Assembly (NCBI GenBank): GCA_028281105.1
Contig: JANQKQ010000009.1
Span: 1-64,000 of the forward strand
Length of the DNA stretch: 64,000 bases
From: Rhizobiaceae bacterium
GTDB lineage: Bacteria > Pseudomonadota > Alphaproteobacteria > Rhizobiales > Rhizobiaceae
Direction of reading: 5' to 3'
Position numbers and translations under genes: made by a program. Below are positions 37,523 through 46,859 of the stretch, one piece after another. A model generated the notes under the pieces. It was not told the origin of the DNA, searched no databases, and worked only from the letters and a program-made list of their open reading frames with translations. The number at the start of each line of letters is the position of its first letter. The first letter of the stretch is position 1.

Positions 37523-38629
37523 CTAGCGCAGCCTGGCCAGCACCTTTCTCAAAGCCTCCTCGAACCGATCCAACAGCGCGTCCGGCGCGGCGGTCACCCG
37601 AATGCAGCGCGCCTGCGGCTCGGCGATCGGCATGCGCACGAACACCCCTTCCTCCGCCAGCGCCGCCACGACCTGCCGCGCAAACGACGCATCACGGCCG
37701 CAATCGATGGCGACGAAGTTGGTCGCCGAGGCGACCGCCGACAGGCCGGCGCCCTCGGCGATGGCATCAAGCCGATCGCGGGCGCTTGCGACTTTGGCGT
37801 ACACATCGCGCAGATGGTCCCGATCGCCCAGAGCCGCCAGCGCACCCTCCTGGGCGGCGCGGTTCATGCCGAAATGGTTACGCACCTTCTCCATCTGCGC
37901 GATCAGGCCGGCTTCGCCGATGCAATAGCCCACCCGTGCGCCTGCCATTCCATAGGCCTTGGAGAAGGTGCGATAGCGCAGCACGTTAGGCCGCGCGGGA
38001 TCGATGCCCAGTTCGGTTCCTGGCGGCGCGAAGTCGATATAGGCCTCGTCCAGCACCAGGACCCGGTTCTCCGGCACGGCTTGCGCGAATTCGCGCACTT
38101 GGTCGGCCGGCCAACAGGTGCCCATCGGGTTGTTGGGATTGGAGAAAAAGATCAGCACCGCATCGCGGCGTTCGGCCTCGTCCAGCAGTCGCTGCGGGTC
38201 TTCGCGATCCTCGTTCATCGGCACGAAGTGCAGCGCGCCTCCGCTCGCCGCCACATGGAAGTTGAACGTGGGATAGGCCCCGACCGTGGTCACCACATGG
38301 CGACCCGGCTCGACGAACAACCGGCAGGTATAGCCGAGCAGTCCGTCGATACCCTCGCCGACCACCACATTTTCCATGGCCACCCCGTGATGGGCGGCGA
38401 TCGCGGCGCGCAGATCGTGATTTTCGGGATCGGCGTACATCCAGATCTCGCTCGCCGCCTTCTCCATCGCCGCGATCGCGGCGGGCGACGGCCCGAACGC
38501 GCTTTCGTTGGCGCCGATGCGCGCGGCGAACTTGCGGCCCATGGCGCGCTCGGCCGCCTCCGGCCCCACGAAGGGAACCGACGCGGGCAGCTCGGCGATG
38601 AGATCGGTGACTGGATAACGCTTGTTCAT
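37523..38629 (-). CDS. Class I/II aminotransferase, histidinol-phosphate aminotransferase-like
   Basis: 368 residues from ATG 38629. It has the PLP fold I motifs of HisC: ANESAFGPSPAA near 40-51, NPNNPMGT, DEAYIDFAPPG (PLP Asp) and the Schiff-base lysine in TFSKAYGMAGARVGY. HisC relatives act on histidinol phosphate, aromatic amino acids or other substrates; as no his genes are nearby, and the start lacks a strong ribosome site, this could be a general aromatic aminotransferase. It is divergent from parE with a 172-bp gap. Confidence 0.85.
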   Translation of the reverse strand: MNKRYPVTDLIAELPASVPFVGPEAAERAMGRKFAARIGANESAFGPSPAAIAAMEKAASEIWMYADPENHDLRAAIAAHHGVAMENVVVGEGIDGLLGYTCRLFVEPGRHVVTTVGAYPTFNFHVAASGGALHFVPMNEDREDPQRLLDEAERRDAVLIFFSNPNNPMGTCWPADQVREFAQAVPENRVLVLDEAYIDFAPPGTELGIDPARPNVLRYRTFSKAYGMAGARVGYCIGEAGLIAQMEKVRNHFGMNRAAQEGALAALGDRDHLRDVYAKVASARDRLDAIAEGAGLSAVASATNFVAIDCGRDASFARQVVAALAEEGVFVRMPIAEPQARCIRVTAAPDALLDRFEEALRKVLARLR

Positions 38630-38801
38630 GAGCGGTCTTCTTAGCCGTGCCGGACCACCAGCGCCACCGATAATGCATCGGCCTTGATTAACGCGCTCAA
38701 TGGAACATAAAATGAACACGACCGAAGCGGGGCGGTCGCAAACTCGTTGGCGAACCGCTAATATGAACAGGTGATTCTCCATTCTCCCACAAGACAAATC
38801 C

Positions 38802-40853
38802 ATGGATGAAAGCAACGACCTGTTCTCCGGTTCGCCTGAGCCGGCGAGCGAACCGCCGCCGGCCAAGCCGCGGCCGGCCCGCGCAAAACGCGATGCCGGC
38901 AAGACCGCCGATCGTGGCAACGGCTATTCCGCCGCCGACATCAAGGTGTTGGAGGGCCTGGAGCCGGTTCGCCAGCGCCCAGGCATGTATATCGGCGGCA
39001 CCGATGAAAAGGCGATGCACCACCTGTTCGCCGAAGTCATCGACAATTCGATGGACGAGGCCGTCGGCGGCCATGCAAGCTGGATAGAGGTGGAACTGGA
39101 CGCAGACGGCTATCTGTCGGTCACCGACAACGGCCGGGGCATCCCGGTCGACGCACATCCCAAGTTCAAGGACAAGTCGGCGCTGGAAGTCATCATGACC
39201 ACGCTGCACGCCGGCGGCAAATTCGATTCCGACGTCTACGAGACCTCCGGCGGCCTGCACGGGGTGGGCGTTTCGGTGGTCAACGCGCTGTCGGAGCATC
39301 TGCAGGTCGAAGTGGCGCGCGAACGTAAACTCTACATCCAGGAGTTCCGCGAGGGCGTGCCGCTGGGACCGCTGAAACAGACGGCCGAGGTCCACAACCG
39401 GCGCGGCACCAAGGTGCGCTTCAAGCCGGACCCGAAGATCTTCGGCTCCGACTGCGCCTTCGAACCCGCCCGGCTGTTCGCCATGGCGCGCTCGAAAGCC
39501 TATCTGTTCGCCGGGGTCGAGATCCGCTGGGCCTGCGATCCCTCCCATCTCGGCGAGAAAGACGAAACGCCGCAGAAGGCGGAGTTCCATTTCCCCGGGG
39601 GCTTGCGCGAATATTTGAGCGAAACCGTAGGGTCGGCCCATCAGGTTACATCCGAGCCGTTCGCCGGGCGCGCGGGCAAGCCCGGAGGCCACAAGTCGCT
39701 GGAATGGGCGGTGACATGGCACGCCGATGACGGGTTCGCGCGCTCCTATTGCAACACGGTTCCCACCGCCGAGGGCGGCACCCACGAGGCCGGCCTGCGC
39801 CTGGCGCTGGCGCGCGGGCTGAAGGCCTACGGCGACATGGTGAGCAACAAGAAGACGTCGATGATCACCACAGACGACGTGATGACTTCCGCCGCCGCCA
39901 TGCTGTCGATCTTCTATCGCGAGCCGGAGTTCGTCGGCCAGACCAAGGATCGGCTCGCCACCGTCGAGGCCCAGCGCATCGTCGAGAATGCCGTGCGCGA
40001 TCCGTTCGATCACTGGCTGGCAGCCTCGCCAACCCAGGCCAACCGGCTTCTGGAATGGGTGCTCGATCGCGCCGAGGAGCGGGTGCGCCGGCGCAAGGAA
40101 AAGGAAATCAGCCGCAAGTCCGCCACGCGCAAGCTGCGCCTGCCGGGCAAGCTGGCGGATTGTTCCAAGAACGCCGCCGGCGGCACGGAACTGTTCATCG
40201 TGGAGGGCGATTCGGCCGGCGGCTCGGCCAAGCAGGCGCGCAACCGCACCAGCCAGGCGGTGCTGCCGCTGCGGGGCAAGATCCTCAACGTCGCCAGCGC
40301 CGGCCGCGACAAGCTGGCCGCCAACCAGCAGATCTCCGATCTCGTTCAGGCACTCGGCGTAGGCACGGGTGGCAAATATCGCCCGGACGATCTGCGCTAT
40401 GACCGCATCATCATCATGACCGACGCCGACGTGGACGGCGCCCACATCGCCTCGCTGCTGATCACCTTCTTCTTCCAGGAGACGCCGCAGCTCATCACCG
40501 ACGGCCATCTGTTTCTCGCCGTCCCGCCGCTCTATCGGCTCAGTCAGGGCGGCAAGACGCTGTACGCGCGCGACGACGAGCACAAGGACGAACTGCTGGC
40601 CACCGAGTTCGCCGGCAACAAGAAGATCGACATCGGCCGGTTCAAGGGACTGGGCGAGATGATGCCGGGCCAGTTGAAGGAAACCACCATGGACCCGGCC
40701 AAACGCACCCTGCTGCGCGTGGAAGTGGCCAATGAGGCCACCGGTGAGGCGCGAACGACGATAGACCGGCTGATGGGCAACAAGCCCGAGGCCCGCTTCC
40801 GCTTCATTCAGGAAAATGCCGAGTTCGCGGACGAGGAATTGATCGATCTGTAG
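38802..40853 (+). CDS. parE: DNA topoisomerase IV subunit B
   Basis: 683 residues, the expected length for rhizobial ParE. A variable, Pro/Ala-rich amino-terminal tail (about 1-45) precedes the GHKL ATPase domain (LEPVRQRPGMYIG, DNSMDEAV, TDNGRGIPV, ETSGGLHGVGVSVVNALS), the transducer domain, and the TOPRIM domain with EGDSAGGSAKQAR near 468 and TDADVDGAHI near 540. It ends with the ParE/GyrB C-terminal block (RFKGLGEMMPGQL). With ParC it decatenates daughter chromosomes. It is closer to ParE than to GyrB by length and by the absence of a GyrB insert. Confidence 0.93.
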   Translation: MDESNDLFSGSPEPASEPPPAKPRPARAKRDAGKTADRGNGYSAADIKVLEGLEPVRQRPGMYIGGTDEKAMHHLFAEVIDNSMDEAVGGHASWIEVELDADGYLSVTDNGRGIPVDAHPKFKDKSALEVIMTTLHAGGKFDSDVYETSGGLHGVGVSVVNALSEHLQVEVARERKLYIQEFREGVPLGPLKQTAEVHNRRGTKVRFKPDPKIFGSDCAFEPARLFAMARSKAYLFAGVEIRWACDPSHLGEKDETPQKAEFHFPGGLREYLSETVGSAHQVTSEPFAGRAGKPGGHKSLEWAVTWHADDGFARSYCNTVPTAEGGTHEAGLRLALARGLKAYGDMVSNKKTSMITTDDVMTSAAAMLSIFYREPEFVGQTKDRLATVEAQRIVENAVRDPFDHWLAASPTQANRLLEWVLDRAEERVRRRKEKEISRKSATRKLRLPGKLADCSKNAAGGTELFIVEGDSAGGSAKQARNRTSQAVLPLRGKILNVASAGRDKLAANQQISDLVQALGVGTGGKYRPDDLRYDRIIIMTDADVDGAHIASLLITFFFQETPQLITDGHLFLAVPPLYRLSQGGKTLYARDDEHKDELLATEFAGNKKIDIGRFKGLGEMMPGQLKETTMDPAKRTLLRVEVANEATGEARTTIDRLMGNKPEARFRFIQENAEFADEELIDL

Positions 40854-41043
40854 ATGCGCACGAGCGCGGTCGGGGTTTAACTATGCGTCGATACAACCCG
40901 ATCTGCGCGGTTGACTTGGGCCTCGCGATACCGTATCGCCAGCGAAACCGGGCGCGCAAAACCGGCCTCGCCTGTCGAGAACTCACCTTCTCCAGCCTAT
41001 CGCCGCCACGCCCTTATCCGACACAACAACAATTAGATTCTTC

Positions 41044-42471
<1,428 letters not shown>

Positions 42472-42519
42472 ACGCCAAGGCCAGGCTCCGCCAACGCCCG
42501 TCCGCCGGCCGAAATCCCT

Positions 42520-42620
42520 TAGAGCCCGGGTTTGATTGGATCAAAACCGGGCTCTAGGTCTTTGTTTTGCGCACATCCTTCACGGATAACCGGTGTCCAC
42601 TTATCCTGGATGTGCTCTAG
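42520..42620. repeat. 105-bp stop-codon repeat, copy C
   Basis: It begins TAGAGCCCGGGTTTGATTGG and ends GGATGTGCTCTAG. Its right end supplies the stop (minus strand, 42619-42617) of the TfoX-like gene; its left end lies 48 bp after the convergent rhlE stop. In the palindrome the central bases differ from the other copies (GATTGGATC). Confidence 0.9.
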
Positions 42621-42985
42621 GTTTTCAACTTGCGCTGCGACGGCGGTTTCTTCGCGTCGGCGCGCACCGCCACCTCGAACGCGGCAAGCGCCCACTCGCG
42701 GAATTCGTCGGGCTCGTCGAACAGCCGCTCCGGCGCATGCCAATAGCCCATTTCCACCGGCTTGCCGCCCTTACCCTCATACAGCCAGGGCCCGCACCCT
42801 ACGGCTTCGAACCGGGGTATCGTCTCCTCATCGGCCTTGAAGCAAAGCCCGTCCTCGCCGGCGACCAGCGCGAACATCAACCCGTGACGAAAGATCCCCA
42901 GCCCGCCGAACATGCGCCGAAACACAACATCGCCCACCGGCTCGAACCGCTCTTCGAGAAACTGCTGGTACTCGTTGTCGGCCAC
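42617..42985 (-). CDS. TfoX/Sxy amino-terminal-domain protein
   Basis: 122 residues. It has the TfoX_N pattern: RRMFGGLGIFRHGLMFALVAGE, LCFKADEETIPRFEAVG and a YWHAPERLFDEPDEFREWA-type end block. TfoX/Sxy regulates competence in Haemophilus and Vibrio, but single-domain versions in Alphaproteobacteria have no known role. The C-terminal KKPPSQRKLKT is basic. The TAG stop is contributed by repeat copy C. It stands alone on its strand next to rhlE. Confidence 0.8.
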   Translation of the reverse strand: MADNEYQQFLEERFEPVGDVVFRRMFGGLGIFRHGLMFALVAGEDGLCFKADEETIPRFEAVGCGPWLYEGKGGKPVEMGYWHAPERLFDEPDEFREWALAAFEVAVRADAKKPPSQRKLKT

Positions 42986-43087
42986 GCCGCCTATGCCTCC
43001 CGATTTCGCGAAATGTTCGCTCTATGTTCTAATTAACATAAACGATAAATGGCGGCAAGGCCCAATCGGCGGCGCCCGCGGCCACCA

Positions 43088-43882
43088 TCATTCCTCGGGC
43101 TGAACCATGCCATGAGCCGGACGCCCCTGGGACCCAACGGGGGCCGCCTTGGCCCGGTGCTTATGGCGCCTCCTCGATTCGACGGCATAATCACCTAGGC
43201 GCTCGCGCGTTTGCATCCGGCGAACCACCGTCGAGGCGTACCGCGTCCAGTCCTCGTCCGTGAGGGCTTCCAAACCCTCGAGCACTTGCGGGCCCTCCTC
43301 ACCCAGCCGGTCGACAATCGCCGCGGAGACCGGCTGGACCTGAATAAACGGCTGCTCGCTACGCAGGATGATCGGCGCATCCATCCTGCGCAGGCGAATG
43401 TTCGTGAACAGCGGTCCGAACCACTCATCGGTCTCCACGACCCCTTCCAGCACGCTGAAATCGGTTCGCCAGAACAGATTGGCGGGCGCCCGCACCAGGG
43501 AAAAAACACCGGGCTCGGTTCGCGCCAACGTTCCCGTCCAGATTTGCAGCACGTTGTGCTCACTGGACATGGTCAGGAACGGCGGCGCGTAGCCGGCGCA
43601 ACGCTCGGGCGCATGCTCGTCGAAACGACCGGCAAACCCGGGATACTGAACCGCACCGGCAAGGGGATACCAGTTGTCCCCCTCATCGATACTCCATTGG
43701 ATTTCGCTGCCGTCCCAGACCAGCCACAGGTCGAACGGCAGGTAGACATACCAGCCCAATGAGGATGCGGTACGCAACGGTTCGCAGTAGCGATATCCGT
43801 CGGTGGGCAACGTGCCGATGGCGGACTTGGACGCCGCTTCGGGCGGGATTCCATCATCAACAAGCCGGAAGAAGGTAATCAT
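43088..43882 (-). CDS. DUF6065-like protein of the repeat-peptide locus
   Basis: 264 residues from ATG 43882; a GTG five codons earlier is an alternative. It is a globular protein with WYVYLPFDLWLVWDG, APPFLTMSSEHNVLQIWTG, FSLVRAPANLFWRTDF and LRRMDAPIILRSEQPF; I associate these with the DUF6065 family, whose role is unknown. The C-terminal 30 residues are basic (RRRHKHRAK). There is no signal peptide or membrane helix. It lies 301 bp downstream of the repeat-peptide gene on the same strand, with decayed peptide repeats between, so the two probably belong together. A role in binding or modifying the peptide is a guess. Confidence 0.65.
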   Translation of the reverse strand: MITFFRLVDDGIPPEAASKSAIGTLPTDGYRYCEPLRTASSLGWYVYLPFDLWLVWDGSEIQWSIDEGDNWYPLAGAVQYPGFAGRFDEHAPERCAGYAPPFLTMSSEHNVLQIWTGTLARTEPGVFSLVRAPANLFWRTDFSVLEGVVETDEWFGPLFTNIRLRRMDAPIILRSEQPFIQVQPVSAAIVDRLGEEGPQVLEGLEALTDEDWTRYASTVVRRMQTRERLGDYAVESRRRHKHRAKAAPVGSQGRPAHGMVQPEE

Positions 43883-44074
43883 GTCGCTCGCCGTCACGCT
43901 GCCGGCTGTGTCGGGGGCGGACGATCACCGGTCCGCCCAAGAGTACGCCCCTGCCCGCGGGCACAATAGGTAAGTTCACTGCTGTCCCATCGGAAGACCG
44001 AAACAAGACCGGATGAATTAGCCGCCGGCCGGCGGTGCCGGCGGCGTATCGGCCACAGCATATGTCAGCCAAAA

Positions 44075-44166
44075 TCCTATCGACAAGCCGAACCTACCCC
44101 TCATCACCCAGATCCGCCGGAACGGGTCTGCAGACATGGCTTGAACGGCCCTCACCGTCCTCGCAT
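44075..44166 (-). pseudogene. Decayed copies of the peptide repeat (units 5 and 6)
   Basis: Downstream of the repeat-peptide stop, the minus strand at 44166 reads ATGCGAGGACGGTGAGGGC, which aligns with unit 1 (ATGAGAGACGGTGGCGCGG) but has one extra base and an in-frame TGA. A further stretch near 44113-44083 reads GATGAGGGGTAGGTTCGGCT, matching the D-E-G-x-V-R-L part of the repeat with TAG in place of the x codon. Spacing to unit 4 (68 bp) fits the array. These look like former units lost by frameshift and nonsense mutation. Confidence 0.5.
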
Positions 44167-44183
44167 ATGTCAACCGGCGACGG

Positions 44184-44501
44184 TCACACCCGCCTGTGAC
44201 CGGTGCCCAGCCGAACCGCGCCGGCATCCTTCATATTCGCCGGAGCGGCCGTTGACACCCGGCGACGCTGCCGATGCGGTGAGCCCATCCGAACCGAGCC
44301 TTCGTCCTTCATTTCCGTCGGAACGGGAACAGGGGTTGCACTTTTCGGCTTTCCATCAGATCGCCGATGACCCGTGCCCAATCGAACGGTGCCCTCATCC
44401 TGCATATTGTCGGGAACTTTTGTCGCACAACGATGACCAGCGCCCAACCGAACCGCGCCACCGTCTCTCATCTCAATGGGAACATAAGTATTCGCGACCA
44501 T
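44184..44501 (-). CDS. Repeat peptide with four 14-residue units (possible multi-core precursor)
   Basis: 105 residues from ATG 44501, which follows GAGGAGGAG at ideal spacing. It consists of four copies of M-[RQK]-D-x-G-[AST]-V-R-[LM]-G-[AST]-[GP]-H-R at residues 11-24, 33-46, 64-77 and 90-103, each preceded by [VA]-P-x-[EN], with spacers of 8, 17 and 12 residues. Conserved residues use different codons in different units (Asp GAC/GAT, Leu TTG/CTG, His CAT/CAC, Arg CGT/CGG/AGG), which points to selection on the peptide rather than recent DNA duplication. There is no signal peptide or membrane segment. Only one cysteine exists (residue 25). I know no family with this repeat; a peptide cut into four similar products, or a multivalent binding peptide, are both possible. 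Confidence 0.75.
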   Translation of the reverse strand: MVANTYVPIEMRDGGAVRLGAGHRCATKVPDNMQDEGTVRLGTGHRRSDGKPKSATPVPVPTEMKDEGSVRMGSPHRQRRRVSTAAPANMKDAGAVRLGTGHRRV

Positions 44502-44617
44502 GTTTATCTCCTCCTCGCGCAATGATCGATCGACTTCAAATCTAAGCATGGACAGTGTTATGTAGCAACATTTCGAGTGTCAAAAAATCTCGGCGCCGAC
44601 AGTATCAATCACGAGTT

Positions 44618-45511
44618 ATGAGGAACTTGAAACAACAACCGGAGCACGGTAGTCGATGGAAGGACCTTCTGGCGGTGGGCGCCATAATCGGAAGCGTGTC
44701 ATTCGTCGCATTCGGTTCATACATCGCCACGCTCTTGCTGGATCGCATGCCGATTAGTCAGATTCTGTGGCTGCGGTTTGCCGGTTATGTGTTGTGCATG
44801 GCACCGGTAACACTTGTGTTCCATTGGAACGAGACCATGCGGCCCTACCGACTTGATCATCAAATCACGCGCGGGGTTGTGGCCGTCGCAGCGGCCTATT
44901 TCCTCATTCTCGGCCTGAAAGGAATGAACCTGGGAGAAGCCGTTTCGGTATTCTACATCTATCCGGCAATTGCCTGCATAGGCAGCCTTGTGTTTCTGGG
45001 CGAGCCGATGTCATCGTGGCGTTGGGCCGCGCTGGCGATGGGCTTCATCGGCGTCCTGTTGATCCTTCGCCCAGACGCGGCCGGGCTTAACGGATGGGGC
45101 ATCTTCATCATCATCTCTGCCGCGTTGGTAGCCGCGAAGATGGTCCTGCACCGTCACTATGCCGGCCGGGCCAGCCCCCTGGTCGCAGCATTCTGGGAGC
45201 GGGCCGTCGGGGTGGCCCTGTTGACCTTCGCTCTTCCGTTCTCGTGGACCTCCATATCCGGCGGCGACTTCTATCTGATCGTGCTTTTGATTATCGCGGG
45301 GATAGGCGCCCAGATTCTCATGGTGCTGGCGATTTTCCACGCACCGCTGAGCCGGCTTGCACCTTTCACCTATTGGGAGATCTTGTTCGCCCTAGCGTTG
45401 CAGGTGGGACTGCAGGGCATCGTGCCGGAGCCGCTGGCCCTGATAGGCGTGGCCACCATCGTCGTTGCGGGATTGGTGATTTCGAAGGCCGAATTGACCA
45501 GGTCGGCATAG
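44618..45511 (+). CDS. EamA/DMT-superfamily transporter
   Basis: 297 residues from ATG 44618; a longer upstream frame has no ribosome site. There are ten hydrophobic helices in two five-helix halves, each with an EamA signature (for example GSVSFVAFGSYIATLL and GEAVSVFYIYPAIACIGSLVFLGEPMS). Relatives export or import small metabolites, including amino acids and nucleotide sugars. It is divergent from the repeat-peptide gene with a 116-bp AT-richer gap, so a shared promoter region is likely. Export of a peptide-derived product is a possibility, not a demonstrated role. It is convergent with sufA. Confidence 0.85.
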   Translation: MRNLKQQPEHGSRWKDLLAVGAIIGSVSFVAFGSYIATLLLDRMPISQILWLRFAGYVLCMAPVTLVFHWNETMRPYRLDHQITRGVVAVAAAYFLILGLKGMNLGEAVSVFYIYPAIACIGSLVFLGEPMSSWRWAALAMGFIGVLLILRPDAAGLNGWGIFIIISAALVAAKMVLHRHYAGRASPLVAAFWERAVGVALLTFALPFSWTSISGGDFYLIVLLIIAGIGAQILMVLAIFHAPLSRLAPFTYWEILFALALQVGLQGIVPEPLALIGVATIVVAGLVISKAELTRSA

Positions 45512-45552
45512 GCGCGCGCCGCTGGCGCCCGAAACTCGAATATCGAGGGAAG

Positions 45553-45936
45553 CTACGCCCCTTCCCGCTCCTGCAGCATCTCCGGCGTCATCTGCGCGGC
45601 GGTCAGTTCCACCGACTCACCGCAGCCGCAGGCCGAGGTCTGGTTCGGGTTGTTGAACACGAAGCCGGTTTTCAGCTTGGTCACCTCGAAGTCCATCTGC
45701 GTGCCCAGCAGGAACAGGGTCGCGGCCTTGGCGACGTAGACGTTGCCGTCTTCGGTCTCGACCACGTCGTCATCGGGGTCGGCTTCTTCGACGAGGTCGA
45801 CCGTATATTCCATGCCTGCGCAGCCGCCCTTCTTGATGCCGACGCGAATACCGGCAGCGCCGTTGTTAGCGGCGGTGATGTCGGCCAACCGTTCGCGGGC
45901 TGCGTCCGTCAGCGTCAATACCTGAAATCCGGCCAT
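45553..45936 (-). CDS. sufA: Fe-S cluster A-type carrier SufA/IscA
   Basis: 127 residues. The A-type carrier fold carries three conserved cysteines: one in KKGGCAGMEY and the pair in ACGCGES near the C-terminus. These proteins take clusters from the SufBCD scaffold and deliver them to apo-proteins. It is the last gene of the suf operon, 65 bp after the VOC gene, and convergent with the EamA gene. Confidence 0.93.
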   Translation of the reverse strand: MAGFQVLTLTDAARERLADITAANNGAAGIRVGIKKGGCAGMEYTVDLVEEADPDDDVVETEDGNVYVAKAATLFLLGTQMDFEVTKLKTGFVFNNPNQTSACGCGESVELTAAQMTPEMLQEREGA

Positions 45937-46001
45937 GCAACGTTCCTTCGCGCTCGTAGTCTATATAGTCGCGCTCGCGGCGCGAGACCAGGGCCTGGCG
46001 A

Positions 46002-46436
46002 TCACTCGATGCCCCACAGGCCCGGCGTCGCCAGTTCCACCAGATGGCCGTCGCGGTCGCGGAAATACAGGCTCAGCGCATCCGAACCCGGCCAGCGCAC
46101 CGTCGACTCGACCGCGACCCCATGGGCCTCAAGATGCGACGACCATTCATCTTGCGTGCCCGCCTCGATCGACAACGCGAAATGGGCCGGGCCGGCGCCG
46201 TCATGGGGCGGGATGGTGCCCGAGCGCATCTCGACCGGCGCCGTCGTCGCCCCCCGCAGAAACACGAGCAGCATGGTGTCGCCGACACGATAGGAAACCA
46301 TGCGATCGTCTTTGAAGCCCGGCTCCAGACCCACTATGCGTTCGTAGAAATCGCGCGCCCGAGCGATGTCGTCCACGTACAGGCAGGTCTCCAGAACCCG
46401 GCGCAGGCCGCCGGGCGCGGCGGCGTTTGCGCTCAT
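46002..46436 (-). CDS. VOC-superfamily (glyoxalase/dioxygenase fold) protein in the suf operon
   Basis: 144 residues. It has a single VOC domain with LETCLYVDDIARARDFYERI at the start, HFALSIE in the middle and YFRDRDGHLVELATPG at the end; the metal ligands appear to be Glu17, His near 85 and Glu in HLVEL. Such enzymes include glyoxalase I, fosfomycin-resistance proteins and ring-cleaving dioxygenases; the substrate is unknown. The gene begins 3 bp after the sufT stop, so it is clearly in the suf transcript, though it has no known role in cluster assembly. Confidence 0.85.
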   Translation of the reverse strand: MSANAAAPGGLRRVLETCLYVDDIARARDFYERIVGLEPGFKDDRMVSYRVGDTMLLVFLRGATTAPVEMRSGTIPPHDGAGPAHFALSIEAGTQDEWSSHLEAHGVAVESTVRWPGSDALSLYFRDRDGHLVELATPGLWGIE

Positions 46437-46439
46437 CGA

Positions 46440-46859
46440 TCAGTACCAGCCGATGGCGATCTGCGCTTCTTCCGACATGCGCTCCGGAGTCCAGGGCGGG
46501 TCGAACACCATGTCGACCTCCACGTCCATGATGCCCTCCACCGAGGCAACCGCGTTCTGCACCCAGCCGGGCATCTCGCCGGCCACCGGGCAGCCGGGCG
46601 CGGTGAGCGTCATGTCGATTTTCACCTTGCGCTCGTCGTCGATGTCCACCTTGTAGATCAAGCCCAGCTCGTAGATGTCGGAGGGAATCTCCGGATCATA
46701 GACCGTCTTCAGCGCGGCTATGATGTCGGTGGTCAGCCGTTCCAGCTCTTCGGCCGGAATGGCCGAGCTTTCCGGTCCGCTGACATCGGCAGCGTTCGGC
46801 TGCTCGGCGGTTGAAATCGGTTCGCTCGTCCCAGTCGCTTCGTTCATCGTTCGATCCAT
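46440..46859 (-). CDS. sufT: SUF system Fe-S assembly factor SufT (DUF59/MIP18-like)
   Basis: 139 residues. A variable, acidic amino-terminal tail (about 1-40) is followed by the MIP18/DUF59 domain with ALKTVYDPEIPSDIYELGLI and LTAPGCPVAGEMP. SufT supports maturation of Fe-S proteins, with the cysteine in APGCP likely involved. The start ATG shares a base with the sufS TGA (TGATG), giving translational coupling; a second ATG four codons later is an alternative. Confidence 0.9.
   Translation of the reverse strand: MDRTMNEATGTSEPISTAEQPNAADVSGPESSAIPAEELERLTTDIIAALKTVYDPEIPSDIYELGLIYKVDIDDERKVKIDMTLTAPGCPVAGEMPGWVQNAVASVEGIMDVEVDMVFDPPWTPERMSEEAQIAIGWY

Noticed and set aside
38697-40583. 628-residue minus-strand frame opposite parE
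   Set aside because: parE has complete family motifs on the other strand; the reverse frame is low in domain content and has shadow-like composition.
44141-44545. Plus-strand frame of 134 residues opposite the repeat peptide
   Set aside because: No ribosome site, Pro/His-rich shadow composition; the minus strand has a perfect ribosome site and ordered repeats.
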